Shown here: positions 1 to 8,596 of the stretch, one piece after another
Numbering within the stretch: position 1 is the first letter of the stretch
Layout of the letters: every line of letters starts with the position of its first letter
Assembly: GCA_913757435.1 (NCBI GenBank)
Contig: CAJYDM010000001.1
Location: 496,001-560,000 of the forward strand
Direction of reading: 5' to 3'
DNA from: Syntrophomonas sp. DTU019
Lineage (GTDB): Bacteria > Bacillota > Syntrophomonadia > Syntrophomonadales > Syntrophomonadaceae
DNA length: 64,000 bases
Position numbers and translations under genes: made by a program
The notes under the pieces: model-generated
What the model was told of the DNA's origin: nothing
Databases searched by the model: none
Seen by the model: only the letters and a program-made list of their open reading frames with translations

Positions 1-1040
1 ACCTCCAGACCGAGAGAACGCGCGCCCTGCCTGGCTGATTCATCGTCATCAAGGCTATTGAAATCCAAGCCGGTGTGTTCCTTAATGGCATCCAACATTT
101 GCACCCGTTTCCAGGGAGTGGTGAAATCGATGATATGTCCTTCGAATTCTACCTGCAGGCTGCCATTGACCTTAAAGGCCGCGTTGCTGATGAGATCTTC
201 GGTCAGCTCCATCATAACTTCGTAGTCAGCATAGGCCTGGTACAGTTCCAACATGGTGAATTCCGGGTTATGGCGGGTAGATATACCCTCATTACGGAAA
301 TTGCGGTTGATCTCATAGACCTTTTCCAGCCCTCCTACCAGGAGCCGCTTAAGATAGAGCTCGGGGGCAATGCGCAGATAAAGGTCCATGTCCAGAGCGT
401 TATGATGGGTTATAAAGGGGCGGGCCGCAGCGCCGCCAGGAATAGGCTGCATCATGGGCGTCTCCACCTCTAAGAATCCTTTGTCATCCAGGTAGTTCCT
501 GATCTCCTTGATAAGTTGGCTGCGTTTGATGAATACCTCTTTCACCTCGGGATTGACGATCAAATCGACATAGCGCTGCCGATAGCGCAGTTCCACGTCT
601 TTGAGGCCGTGCCATTTTTCCGGCAGGGGATGAAGAGCCTTGGACAAATAGACCATATCATGGACATGGATGCTGATCTCACCCTTCTGGGTACGGAAAA
701 CTTGTCCTTCTATTCCTATCAAGTCGCCGATATCCATCTTTTTGTAAAGCTCATATTTGTCTTCACCGAGGTCGTCGGCCCGGAAGTAGAGCTGGATCCT
801 ACCTGCAATGTCCTGCAGATTGGCAAATCCGGCTTTGCCATGACGTCGCTTGGACATGATGCGCCCTGCCACCCGGGCGGTTTGGTTTTCCCAGAATTCA
901 AAGTCATCGATGATCCGCCTGGTCAAGGTATTGCGCTCAAAGCGCTGCCCGAAAGGATCCAATCCCAGGGATTTCAACTCCTGCAATTTTTCCAGGCGAA
1001 CCTTCCTCAATTCACTGATTTTTTGTTCCTGTTCAGACAT
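1..1040 (-). CDS. lysS: Lysyl-tRNA synthetase, C-terminus cut by window edge
   Basis: Charges tRNA-Lys with lysine in the cytoplasm (class II aminoacyl-tRNA synthetase). About 346 N-terminal residues of an expected ~490 are visible, and the rest lies left of the window. The protein starts [19 protein letters not shown], continues into the OB-fold anticodon-binding domain, and then shows class II motif 2 residues (FRNEG followed by HNPEFT) about 110 residues before the edge. It is downstream of greA in the same direction, the order greA-lysS being common in Firmicutes. Start chosen at the ATG that gives the usual N-terminus. Confidence 0.95.
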   Translation of the reverse strand, partial: MSEQEQKISELRKVRLEKLQELKSLGLDPFGQRFERNTLTRRIIDDFEFWENQTARVAGRIMSKRRHGKAGFANLQDIAGRIQLYFRADDLGEDKYELYKKMDIGDLIGIEGQVFRTQKGEISIHVHDMVYLSKALHPLPEKWHGLKDVELRYRQRYVDLIVNPEVKEVFIKRSQLIKEIRNYLDDKGFLEVETPMMQPIPGGAAARPFITHHNALDMDLYLRIAPELYLKRLLVGGLEKVYEINRNFRNEGISTRHNPEFTMLELYQAYADYEVMMELTEDLISNAAFKVNGSLQVEFEGHIIDFTTPWKRVQMLDAIKEHTGLDFNSLDDDESARQGARSLGLE

Positions 1041-1188
1041 ACTGGCACTTCCTCACATTCTCTTCCTCAAGAACAAAAAGCCCCGGCTGTTTCGCCGCCG
1101 CAGCCTGTCCCATCTCAAGCCAGGATAGATCAACACCGACCTATCCTGCAGTGACGTTACAGTGGCTGTGCTTATCAGCATCAAGGCT

Positions 1189-1668
1189 TTATCTCTGTAC
1201 GTTAGTAATCTTATATTCTATAAGCCCGGCCGGGGCTTCGACAGCAACAACGGCATCCACTGCTTTGCCCAGTATGGCAGATCCCACTGGAGATTCATCC
1301 GAAATTTTGCCGTCTTTCAGCTTGGACTCCACTGATGAAACCAGAGTAACAGTCACATTGCGCCCGCTTTTCATCTCCTGCAGGGTGACCTTAGAACCAA
1401 GTGAAACCACATCGGTGCGAATTTCATTATCTTCCATCAAACGGGCTTTTTTCAAGGTCTTCTCCAGGGTCAAGATCCTTCCCTCGATAAAAGCCTGCTC
1501 GTTTTTAGCATCTTCATATTCGGAGTTTTCGCTGATATCTCCGAAAGCAATGGCCTGTTTGATCCTTTCCGCGACTTCTTCACGGCGAACAGACTTGAGG
1601 TGCTCCAACTCAGCTTCCAACCTGGCCAGGCCCTCTTTAGTTAAAAGGACTTCCTTTTCTTCTGCCAT
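1189..1668 (-). CDS. greA: Transcription elongation factor GreA
   Basis: Binds the RNA polymerase secondary channel and stimulates cleavage of backtracked transcripts. The 159-residue product has the usual length: an N-terminal coiled coil (about residues 1-75, with the GDISENSEY stretch at its tip) and a C-terminal FKBP-like domain ending in EYKI. The ATG at 1668 was preferred over one five codons upstream because AGGAGA lies six bases before it and the protein then begins MAEEKEV like other GreA proteins. A consensus sigma-A promoter and a terminator-like hairpin lie in its leader. Confidence 0.97.
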   Translation of the reverse strand: MAEEKEVLLTKEGLARLEAELEHLKSVRREEVAERIKQAIAFGDISENSEYEDAKNEQAFIEGRILTLEKTLKKARLMEDNEIRTDVVSLGSKVTLQEMKSGRNVTVTLVSSVESKLKDGKISDESPVGSAILGKAVDAVVAVEAPAGLIEYKITNVQR

Positions 1669-1698
1669 GCCATTTCTCCTCATCTGAAACTTAATAAA

Positions 1699-1716
1699 AG
1701 CGAGACGATGCTCGCT
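1699..1716 (-). terminator. Terminator-like hairpin in the greA leader
   Basis: AGCGAG/CTCGCT stem with a six-base loop, followed on the minus strand by TTTTATT. It lies between the greA promoter and the greA ribosome binding site, about 30 bases before the start codon. It could attenuate greA transcription or yield a short leader RNA. The stem is only six base pairs, so strength is uncertain. Confidence 0.5.
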
Positions 1717-1779
1717 GCTGCCCGTATTCCTATACTAGGCTACGGCCTTGAGTGCCGATACTACTTAATGCTTTATGGT

Positions 1780-1808
1780 ATTATAATGACTTCATTTGGC
1801 CTTGTCAA
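1780..1808 (-). promoter_or_regulatory. Consensus sigma-A promoter for greA
   Basis: Minus-strand TTGACA (1808-1803), 17 bp spacer, TATAAT (1785-1780). Both hexamers match the consensus at six of six positions. The -35 box lies inside the last codons of the upstream hypothetical gene. Confidence 0.85.
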
Positions 1809-2715
1809 GGAATAACTCCCACAACCCCAGCGAACTGGCGGCCTTCTCAAAGGGAACGAACCCTGCTGGTTGAACTGTCCCGGGATCTTGATGCAACGCA
1901 TGGGCTTGTTGCTGACTTTGCGGCCCCAGGCACAGTTCCATGATGGGAGCCAGATTGTGCAGTCTCGCCTCAACCCCGTGGCTGTGCAGGCTACTCTCCA
2001 GGGCCGGAGCCAGACCGCTGCTCTTATTGCCTAACTGCAGGTAAAACACATCCCGGGCTGAGATGCCCACAAAGCGATCCTGAGGATCGAAGACCACTAC
2101 CAGATCGCCTTTGCCCCAGCTCTGGGGATTGAACATACTGGTGCTGACAGCCCGCCCATTCTCGTACATCATCTGATAGGCTACCGGTTCGTAACTTGCC
2201 GGATGATAACTCTGAAATGACACCGGCAGATCAAACTGGGTGGCGTATTCCACAAAGTCCACCACATCTTCGTTGTCGGTTGCCACCACGATCCTCTTGA
2301 TATCATGCCGGGAAAGACTGTGAATGATGTATGCCGCCGCCAGAGCCTTGATAAAATGGTCTCCAAACACCACCTTGATGTCTGATTGGGAATGGAGAAA
2401 CCTGCTCTTCAAGCGCCGGTCCACAGCCAATGCGGGCAGACTAAAGTCGCGGGTTACCTCAATGGACTTAGAGAGCATTTGTACCTGCCGTTCCGGTTCC
2501 ATGCTGTCCAGGTTGCCCTCCCCCAGGGGCATGAGCACATGGTATCCACGAGCCTTGATGACCGGTAAATCAATCAGCCGCGTCACCCGGGGAGCAAAAA
2601 AGAAAGGGGCTAATCTATCCAGTAGGTATTTCTGATACACCAGCCCCCGCTTATCGCTTTCCATTAGGTTAAAAAAGGCGAATTCCAGTTCAGATCTCTT
2701 CCTTCTCCAGGTCAA
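1792..2715 (-). CDS. Conserved hypothetical protein (307 aa)
   Basis: Not recognised. Soluble protein with no signal peptide or membrane segment; the middle (about residues 130-230) has alternating hydrophobic strands with VVATDNEDVVDFVEYA and DLVVVFDP, which could be a Rossmann-like or nucleotidyl-type fold. It overlaps the 3' end of the quinate-dehydrogenase-like gene by 26 bases and follows the HTH regulator, so the three probably form one operon. Start is uncertain: TTG at 2715 is used, with only a weak AGG before it. The next ATG is 17 codons further in and has no ribosome binding site. Confidence 0.7.
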   Translation of the reverse strand: MTWRRKRSELEFAFFNLMESDKRGLVYQKYLLDRLAPFFFAPRVTRLIDLPVIKARGYHVLMPLGEGNLDSMEPERQVQMLSKSIEVTRDFSLPALAVDRRLKSRFLHSQSDIKVVFGDHFIKALAAAYIIHSLSRHDIKRIVVATDNEDVVDFVEYATQFDLPVSFQSYHPASYEPVAYQMMYENGRAVSTSMFNPQSWGKGDLVVVFDPQDRFVGISARDVFYLQLGNKSSGLAPALESSLHSHGVEARLHNLAPIMELCLGPQSQQQAHALHQDPGTVQPAGFVPFEKAASSLGLWELFLDKAK

Positions 2716-3601
2716 CCATACCTGGCTTCATGTTAAGTTCCTGCAGCATCCCATAGTAATCCTGTGCGGTGATCTGATCAACCGGTTTACCAATCAAGGA
2801 TACCATCAGGGCTTCGATCACATTGGTGCCAAAAGACCTTCCCCCCATATTAGGAGTGGTGGTGATGACCTTGCTGACACCGCGCTGTTTTAGCAGCCGC
2901 ATGTCATCACGGGTGGTAGTATTGGTGATTATTACCTGCCCGCCCAGCTTATCAGGTAGATAGCGCTTGATATAATTGAAGTCTCCCGCAATTACATCTG
3001 CTTCATAATAATATTTCGAATGCTTGGGAATTATGACTTCCTGGTCCTTGCCGGTGGGATACAGTTTGTCAAACGGCATGCTCACTACGATCGGTGCTAC
3101 CAGACGCCCTATAACCTTTAAGGCTTTTAAAGATCTCAACGGGATGGGCACATCCAACGTGTAAATCAGGTCCCCCAGAGTTAGTCTAGCACCGACCTCC
3201 TCTAGGGCTTCAGCCATGCCGAAACGGTCTGCAGCACTGACCATAAGAACATTCTTACCCTTGAGGTTGTAGAGCCCGTCCTGCTGAATGTCCAGGACAC
3301 ATTTGCGTTCCAGGGTGTTTTTCAGCCCGCTGCCATCCACCATGGGGCTCTTATGGGCCACCAGCAGTCTTTTGGCATCTTTGATCACATAGCGCTTTCC
3401 GGCGATATAAACATAAAGATCGATGCCTCCCATCCCGAAAGCATCTACCTTGCCATCCAGGTCTTTGATCAATTGGATCGCCTGGTCCCAATCCCCATCG
3501 GTGCCAATCCGTTCAATAAGGAACTTTTCTCCCATAAATTCGGTTTCGAAGCTGTGGTCCCGCTTTGAGGAACCCAGGCTCACACTGACGATACGTCTCA
3601 G
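2690..3601 (-). CDS. Quinate/shikimate dehydrogenase-like protein
   Basis: Resembles proteins annotated as quinate 5-dehydrogenase in Clostridia; I see similarity in style rather than proven activity, and the reaction is unverified. The N-terminal part holds RRIVSVSLG and DAFGMGGIDLYV. The C-terminal half holds a Rossmann-like stretch (GGQVIITNTTT, residues ~215-225, then SKVITTTPNMGGRSFGTNV). The best ribosome binding site, AAGGAGG, lies eight bases before an in-frame CTG at 3601, and no ATG, GTG or TTG is well placed. CTG is therefore proposed as the start (303 aa); the next GTG is six codons later with poor spacing. Middle gene of a three-gene set with the HTH regulator upstream. Confidence 0.6.
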   Translation of the reverse strand: MRRIVSVSLGSSKRDHSFETEFMGEKFLIERIGTDGDWDQAIQLIKDLDGKVDAFGMGGIDLYVYIAGKRYVIKDAKRLLVAHKSPMVDGSGLKNTLERKCVLDIQQDGLYNLKGKNVLMVSAADRFGMAEALEEVGARLTLGDLIYTLDVPIPLRSLKALKVIGRLVAPIVVSMPFDKLYPTGKDQEVIIPKHSKYYYEADVIAGDFNYIKRYLPDKLGGQVIITNTTTRDDMRLLKQRGVSKVITTTPNMGGRSFGTNVIEALMVSLIGKPVDQITAQDYYGMLQELNMKPGMVDLEKEEI

Positions 3602-3641
3602 AGCGAATACCTCCTTAAGGTGCGCTGTATTTGTTATCGGC

Positions 3642-4172
3642 CTAACGCGCCGCCTTAACCGAACGCAGTATCTTCTTAAGCACTTCGGGATCGACCCATT
3701 TGTCCTCCGTAATCGGAGATATTCCGATTTCGAGGGGGATGACCTGCACATCCAGTATGCTCTCGATCAATTTCAAGCGGGTATCAGAGCCGATCAGAAT
3801 AACGATATCAAACTCCCTGGCGCGGGCGATAAGATCCATCAGTTCATTGAGCACATCCTTGCCGCTGCGGTTGTTGACGTAATCCAGACGCTCCTGTTCG
3901 GTCATCAGGAATATAAAATCGACGCCCTCTTTTTCCAGGAGTTGTTCGATCTCCCTTTTGTTCTTGATGGGAAAACCGACACAGGCGATGGATTGCCCTT
4001 TGCGCAGTTCGCCCACCTTTTCCAGACGGGAGATAAAGGTGCGGTCCATGTTGAGACGATCCGCAGTCTCCTGCTGGGAGAACCCGCGCGCCCTTAGAGC
4101 CAGAGCTTTTTTCAGCGCAATGGAGATCTTATTCCAGCTTACTATTTTGTCTTGAATCCGATAAAACTCCAT
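3642..4172 (-). CDS. Helix-turn-helix transcriptional regulator
   Basis: Residues about 20-50 form a Xre/Cro-like helix-turn-helix (ALRARGFSQQETADRLNMDRTFISRLEKVG). The remaining ~125 residues form an alpha/beta domain (SIACVGFPIKN, FDIVILIGSDTRLKLIE, VQVIPLEIGISPI) that could sense a ligand. Probably a regulator of the two genes behind it. Start at the ATG preceded by AAGGAG at five bases (176 aa), not the longer frame. A sigma-A promoter lies 40 to 68 bases upstream. Confidence 0.75.
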   Translation of the reverse strand: MEFYRIQDKIVSWNKISIALKKALALRARGFSQQETADRLNMDRTFISRLEKVGELRKGQSIACVGFPIKNKREIEQLLEKEGVDFIFLMTEQERLDYVNNRSGKDVLNELMDLIARAREFDIVILIGSDTRLKLIESILDVQVIPLEIGISPITEDKWVDPEVLKKILRSVKAAR

Positions 4173-4211
4173 GATTACTCCTTGAGCACAATCTGTAAAC
4201 AATCTGCGCTT

Positions 4212-4240
4212 ATTCTAACATTTAACAGGAATTGGAGCAA
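4212..4240 (-). promoter_or_regulatory. Sigma-A-type promoter for the HTH/dehydrogenase operon
   Basis: Minus strand TTGCTC (4240-4235), 17 bp spacer, TAGAAT (4217-4212), reading into the HTH regulator. Confidence 0.6.
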
Positions 4241-4330
4241 GGAAACGCTCCAAGATGTGCTCCCGGGTGGGGCTGTCTGGCGACAGGGGACTTTTATCAA
4301 TTGGTTGCCTCAATTCCCCCTATGGCATGA

Positions 4331-5302
4331 TCAGTTGTCAGCTTGGATAGTGATAGAGGCTAAGGCTGCCAACAGCTCATCGCGGCTCACGGCCTGATTT
4401 ATAGCTGTCCGCACCCGGGTGGCGCCCCTTAGCCCTTTGCAATACCAGGCGAAATGCTTGCGCATCTCCCTGACCGCGACGCGCTCTCCCTTATATTGAA
4501 TAACCAAATCGAGATGCAGTTGGGCTGCCTGATAGCGTTCCGCCAGAGTCGGATCGGGCAAGGCCTGGCCTTTTTCCAGGAGGGCCACTGCCTCCCGGTA
4601 GATGAAAGGATTGCCCATGGCGCCGCGCCCTATCATGACCGCATCGCAGCCGGTCTGCTCGATCATGCGCAGTGCGTCGGCAGCACACCAGATGTCTCCG
4701 TTGCCTATCACTGGAATATTAAGATGTGCTTTTAGGTTTTTTATGGCGTTCCAGTCAGAATATCCGGAAAAAAACTCCTGCCTGGTGCGAGGATGCAAAG
4801 CCACTGCTTTTACCCCTTCCGCCTCCGCCAACAACGCAATCTCCATGTAATTGATGCTGTTCTCATCCCAGCCCTTGCGCAGCTTAACTGTCACCGGCAC
4901 CTGCACCGCGTCTATCACCGCACGCAACAGGTCTCGGGTCAAGGCAGGATCCTTCATCAGGGCTGCACCCTCTCCGTTACGCACTATTTTAGGGGTCGGG
5001 CAACCCATATTAATGTCGATGAGCTGTGCACCCATTTTGTTAAGCATCCTGGCTGCTTTAGCCATGGCCTGAGGTTTGGAACCGAACAACTGCACCGCCA
5101 CCAACCCTGATTCACCTGCCACCTCAGCCATTTCCAGGGTGCGTTGCTGCTTGTACACCAGTCCCATGTCACTTATCATTTCGGTATAAACCAGACCACA
5201 ACCAAATAAGCGGGCCATTTCCCGGCCCGCCCTGTCGGTCACCCCGGCCAGCGGCGCGGCCACCACCCGGTTGGGTACTACTATATTGCCTATTACGAAC
5301 AT
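4331..5302 (-). CDS. dusB: tRNA-dihydrouridine synthase (DusB family)
   Basis: FMN-dependent reduction of uridine to dihydrouridine in tRNA. TIM-barrel start APLAGVTDR near residue 18; catalytic cysteine in INMGCPTPKI near residue 100; phosphate-binding GNGDI and IGRGAMGNP later. 323 aa, normal length. The ATG at 5302 has GGAG six bases upstream; this start lies three bases past the coaX stop, so translation is probably coupled to coaX. dusB also sits close to lysS in Bacillus. Confidence 0.93.
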   Translation of the reverse strand: MFVIGNIVVPNRVVAAPLAGVTDRAGREMARLFGCGLVYTEMISDMGLVYKQQRTLEMAEVAGESGLVAVQLFGSKPQAMAKAARMLNKMGAQLIDINMGCPTPKIVRNGEGAALMKDPALTRDLLRAVIDAVQVPVTVKLRKGWDENSINYMEIALLAEAEGVKAVALHPRTRQEFFSGYSDWNAIKNLKAHLNIPVIGNGDIWCAADALRMIEQTGCDAVMIGRGAMGNPFIYREAVALLEKGQALPDPTLAERYQAAQLHLDLVIQYKGERVAVREMRKHFAWYCKGLRGATRVRTAINQAVSRDELLAALASITIQADN

Positions 5303-5304
5303 AT

Positions 5305-6072
5305 TCAACTCCGATTCAAATCGTATATCAAACGCAGGCCTTCCATAGTCAGCATGTCATCAATGATGTCGATACAATCAGTCTCTCCGGCGATTGCGCG
5401 GGCCAGTCCGCCAGTGGCTATCACTTTAGGAGCAAATTCCAGTTCTTTCTTCATGCGGTTTATAATACCCTCCACCTGACCTACGAAGCCATAAATAATG
5501 CCGGCCTGAATGCTGCTGATGGTATTTTTCCCCAATATGCTCTTGGGTTTTATCAGTTCTACCCGGGGCAATTTGGCAGCCCTGGAAACCAGGGCATCGC
5601 TGGCCACCTTAATTCCTGGAGCAATGGCTCCTCCCAGGTATTCTCCCTTCTGATTGATCACACAGAACGTGGTGGCAGTTCCGAAGTCGACGATTATCAA
5701 TGGACCTCCGTATTTGTGAAAACCAGCCACCGCATTGACCACCCGGTCTGCTCCGACCTCACGAGGATTCTCATATTTAATCGCCAGCCCCGTCTTGATG
5801 CCAGCCTCGACAATCAACGGCTGGCAATTGAAGTACTTGCTGCTGAGGCCTTCCAGTTCCATCATCACCGCCGGTACCACTGAAGAAATCACCACTGCGT
5901 CGATATTCTCCAGTTTCAGCCGGTTCAACCCGCACAGCTCACTGATGATGATGGCATACTCATCACTGGTGCGCATAGTGTCGGTGCGTATGCGCCAGTG
6001 GCCTACCAATTCCTGTTCTTTAAACACGCCGATGGCCATATTGGTGTTGCCCACATCAAATACACAGATCAT
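5305..6072 (-). CDS. coaX: Type III pantothenate kinase
   Basis: Phosphorylates pantothenate in the first step of CoA synthesis. ASKHA-fold protein: N-terminal phosphate loop DVGNTNMAIGVF (residues 5-16), GADRVVNAVA near 105, and DFGTATTFCVI near 128. 255 aa is normal. It lies downstream of the NAD genes and panBCD, so pantothenate synthesis and its first activation step are close together. It runs directly into dusB. Confidence 0.95.
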   Translation of the reverse strand: MICVFDVGNTNMAIGVFKEQELVGHWRIRTDTMRTSDEYAIIISELCGLNRLKLENIDAVVISSVVPAVMMELEGLSSKYFNCQPLIVEAGIKTGLAIKYENPREVGADRVVNAVAGFHKYGGPLIIVDFGTATTFCVINQKGEYLGGAIAPGIKVASDALVSRAAKLPRVELIKPKSILGKNTISSIQAGIIYGFVGQVEGIINRMKKELEFAPKVIATGGLARAIAGETDCIDIIDDMLTMEGLRLIYDLNRS

Positions 6073-6118
6073 GACCGTTCATCTCCTATCTTCCGTACGA
6101 GCATTATGCAGCCATATC

Positions 6119-6949
6119 CTAGTACACTTCCAGAAGGTCGAAACTTATGTCCAGGCTCTGCGTGGAATGGGTCAAAGCTCCTACCGATATGAAATCTACT
6201 CCGGTCTGGGCTACTTCTACCAGGCGGTCTTCAGTGATCCCTCCGGAAGCCTCTAAAAGTGCCCGTCCCGCCACCATCTCCACTGCCTGCCTCATGGTGG
6301 CAGTGTCCATGTTGTCTAACATTATGATATCGGCCCCGGCCTCCAGAGCCTGGCTCAATTGTTCCAGGCTTTCCACTTCCACTTCTATCTTAGTTGTAAT
6401 CGGTACCCGCTGACGCAGTGTCTTCACCGCATTCAAAATACCAGCTCCCGCCACAATATGATTGTCTTTAATCATAACCCCATCATAGAGACCAAAGCGG
6501 TGGTTGCGGCCTCCACCCACTCTGACGGCGTATTTCTCCAATTCACGCAGTCCTGGTGTGGTTTTGCGGGTATCGACGATACTGGCATGGCAGTCCTGTA
6601 TCTTATCTGTCATGGTTTTGGTACGAGTGGCTATACCGCTAAGACGCTGCAGCAGATTCAAAGCCACCCTTTCTCCACTTAGAAGAGCGGTGGTTTTTCC
6701 ACTCACCTCAGCAATGCGGTCCCCGGGCTGAACCGCCTGCCCGTCGCTAACAAAAGGCTGATAAATTGCCTCCGCATCCAAACAGCGGAATACTGTCCGG
6801 CATATCTCGGTTCCGGCGATAATCCCAGCGGCTTTGGCCACCAACACCCCTCTAGCCTGTTGATCGGCCGGAACCAGGTTGAAGGTGGTGATATCCTGCC
6901 GGCCGATGTCTTCCTGTAGTGCCATTCTCACTATCTTTTCTATCATCAT
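6119..6949 (-). CDS. nadC: Nicotinate-nucleotide pyrophosphorylase (quinolinate phosphoribosyltransferase)
   Basis: Converts quinolinate and PRPP to nicotinate mononucleotide, the third step of de novo NAD synthesis. Characteristic stretches are LNLLQRLSGIAT (~97-108), DTRKTTPGLR (~126-135), KYAVRVGGGRNHR (~139-151) and the late LEASGGI. 276 aa, normal length. Third gene of nadA-nadB-nadC, 25 bases after nadB, with GGGGGA upstream of its tandem ATG codons. Confidence 0.97.
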   Translation of the reverse strand: MMIEKIVRMALQEDIGRQDITTFNLVPADQQARGVLVAKAAGIIAGTEICRTVFRCLDAEAIYQPFVSDGQAVQPGDRIAEVSGKTTALLSGERVALNLLQRLSGIATRTKTMTDKIQDCHASIVDTRKTTPGLRELEKYAVRVGGGRNHRFGLYDGVMIKDNHIVAGAGILNAVKTLRQRVPITTKIEVEVESLEQLSQALEAGADIIMLDNMDTATMRQAVEMVAGRALLEASGGITEDRLVEVAQTGVDFISVGALTHSTQSLDISFDLLEVY

Positions 6950-6974
6950 CTGTGGATTATCCCCCTGTAGTAGG

Positions 6975-8576
6975 TTAACAATTCATAAAGCTCATTTCCT
7001 TAATCCAGCGCAGGTCATCACGCAGCGGATAATCAGAGCGGAAATGCCCTCCCCGGCTCTCTTTGCGCCATAATGCGGCTTGAATTATGATACGGCCCAG
7101 TATTAGCATATTGATAGTTTCATAGTATTCCAGGATGTCATCCTGCCGTTGGATGGAGTTATAAAGGGCCTCAACTTCCAGGTATGCCTGCTTGAGACTG
7201 TTCTCATTCCTTATTATGCCCACATGCTCCCACATCATATCACGCAGCCGCGAACGTACCAGGCTAGGTGCCAGACCGCCTTCGCTGGAAGAAAAAACCC
7301 AGCTAGAATCGAATTGCCGGTAAATCTCATCAGCACCGATGCGGCGCCGATACATGATCTCTTCAGCCTTATCAATAATGCGCTGCCCGAAAACAATACC
7401 CTCTAACAACGAGTTGCTGGCCAGGCGGTTGGCGCCGTGTACCCCGGTGCAGGCTGCTTCCCCGCAGGCATAAAGTCCTCGAATGCTGGTCTCTCCGTAA
7501 GTATTGGTACCGATACCGCCCATGATAAAATGGGCTGCCGGAGACACCGGGACATATTCCCTGGTCAAATCGATGCCCCGCTCTAAACAAGTACGGTAAA
7601 TATTGGGGAAGCGCTGCGGAGCGTTGGGGATGACAGTCATATCCAGATAAACGTAAGGCTTAGGGTTATGCTGTAATTCATTCCAGATAGCCCGGGAAAC
7701 AATATCACGCGGGGCCAGTTCCAGCAGGGAATGGTAGTCTTTCATAAACCTCTCCCCGGCGCCGTTATACAATATGGCCCCCTCGCCGCGCACTGCTTCG
7801 GATATCAGGAAGCGCTGAGATTCATCGCCATACAAAACTGTAGGGTGAAACTGAAAGAATTCCATATCGGTGAGCCTGCACCCTGCCCGGAAACAGGCTG
7901 CCATGCCATCACCGGTAGCCACATCAGGATTGGTGGTGTGTTTGTAAATCTGCCCTGCGCCTCCGGTAGCAATGATTACCGCCCGAGCGCTGTAAATGAT
8001 ACGCTGCTTTATCTGAGAATCATAGCACAAGGCCCCGAAGCACTCGTTACTGTCGGTATCGGTCAAGATGTCCAGCAAGAACTGACCTTCCCTGATTTCG
8101 ATGCCAGGGTGGTGTTGGCACCGCTCGGCCAATGCACCGCGTATGGCAGCTCCAGTGGTATCAGCGGAATGCAAGATACGGGCTTTGCTGTGGGCACCCT
8201 CCCGGGCCAGAGAAATGGCCCCGTTTTTCATGTCAAACTGCGCCCCGGCGGCGATCAGTTCCCTGACCCGCTCCGGCCCTTCCCGCACCAGCACATCCAC
8301 GGCCTCGATGTTGCACAGACCTGCTCCCGCTTCCAGGGTATCCTCCAGATGAAGGAAGGGAGAATCTTCCTCATGTACTGCGGCAGCAATTCCTCCCTGG
8401 GCTAATCCGGTATTAGAATCGTCTATGTTCTTTTTGGTAGTGACGATGACCTGTCCGTGCTGTGAAGCCTTTAAAGCGGTGAACAGCCCGGCAATACCGG
8501 TTCCTACAATCAGAAAATCAGTCTTGATCACCGGGGTGTCATCCCCCAGGTCTTCGAGGTAGCGTGTAATAATCAT
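6975..8576 (-). CDS. nadB: L-aspartate oxidase
   Basis: FAD-dependent oxidation of L-aspartate to iminoaspartate, the first step of de novo NAD synthesis. FAD-binding GTGIAGL near residue 27, NTGLAQGGIAAA near 55-66, and the FRSDYP motif near the C-terminus (FR of the succinate dehydrogenase/aspartate oxidase family). 533 aa, normal. In an anaerobe the electron acceptor is presumably fumarate or another non-oxygen acceptor (inference). GGGGGAAGACA precedes the ATG. Confidence 0.97.
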   Translation of the reverse strand: MIITRYLEDLGDDTPVIKTDFLIVGTGIAGLFTALKASQHGQVIVTTKKNIDDSNTGLAQGGIAAAVHEEDSPFLHLEDTLEAGAGLCNIEAVDVLVREGPERVRELIAAGAQFDMKNGAISLAREGAHSKARILHSADTTGAAIRGALAERCQHHPGIEIREGQFLLDILTDTDSNECFGALCYDSQIKQRIIYSARAVIIATGGAGQIYKHTTNPDVATGDGMAACFRAGCRLTDMEFFQFHPTVLYGDESQRFLISEAVRGEGAILYNGAGERFMKDYHSLLELAPRDIVSRAIWNELQHNPKPYVYLDMTVIPNAPQRFPNIYRTCLERGIDLTREYVPVSPAAHFIMGGIGTNTYGETSIRGLYACGEAACTGVHGANRLASNSLLEGIVFGQRIIDKAEEIMYRRRIGADEIYRQFDSSWVFSSSEGGLAPSLVRSRLRDMMWEHVGIIRNENSLKQAYLEVEALYNSIQRQDDILEYYETINMLILGRIIIQAALWRKESRGGHFRSDYPLRDDLRWIKEMSFMNC

Positions 8577-8596
8577 TGTCTTCCCCCTGCCTGACC

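Noticed and set aside
3423-4097. A 224-codon plus-strand frame opposite the HTH regulator and dehydrogenase
   Set aside because: Antisense to two well-supported genes, with no ribosome binding site or recognisable protein.
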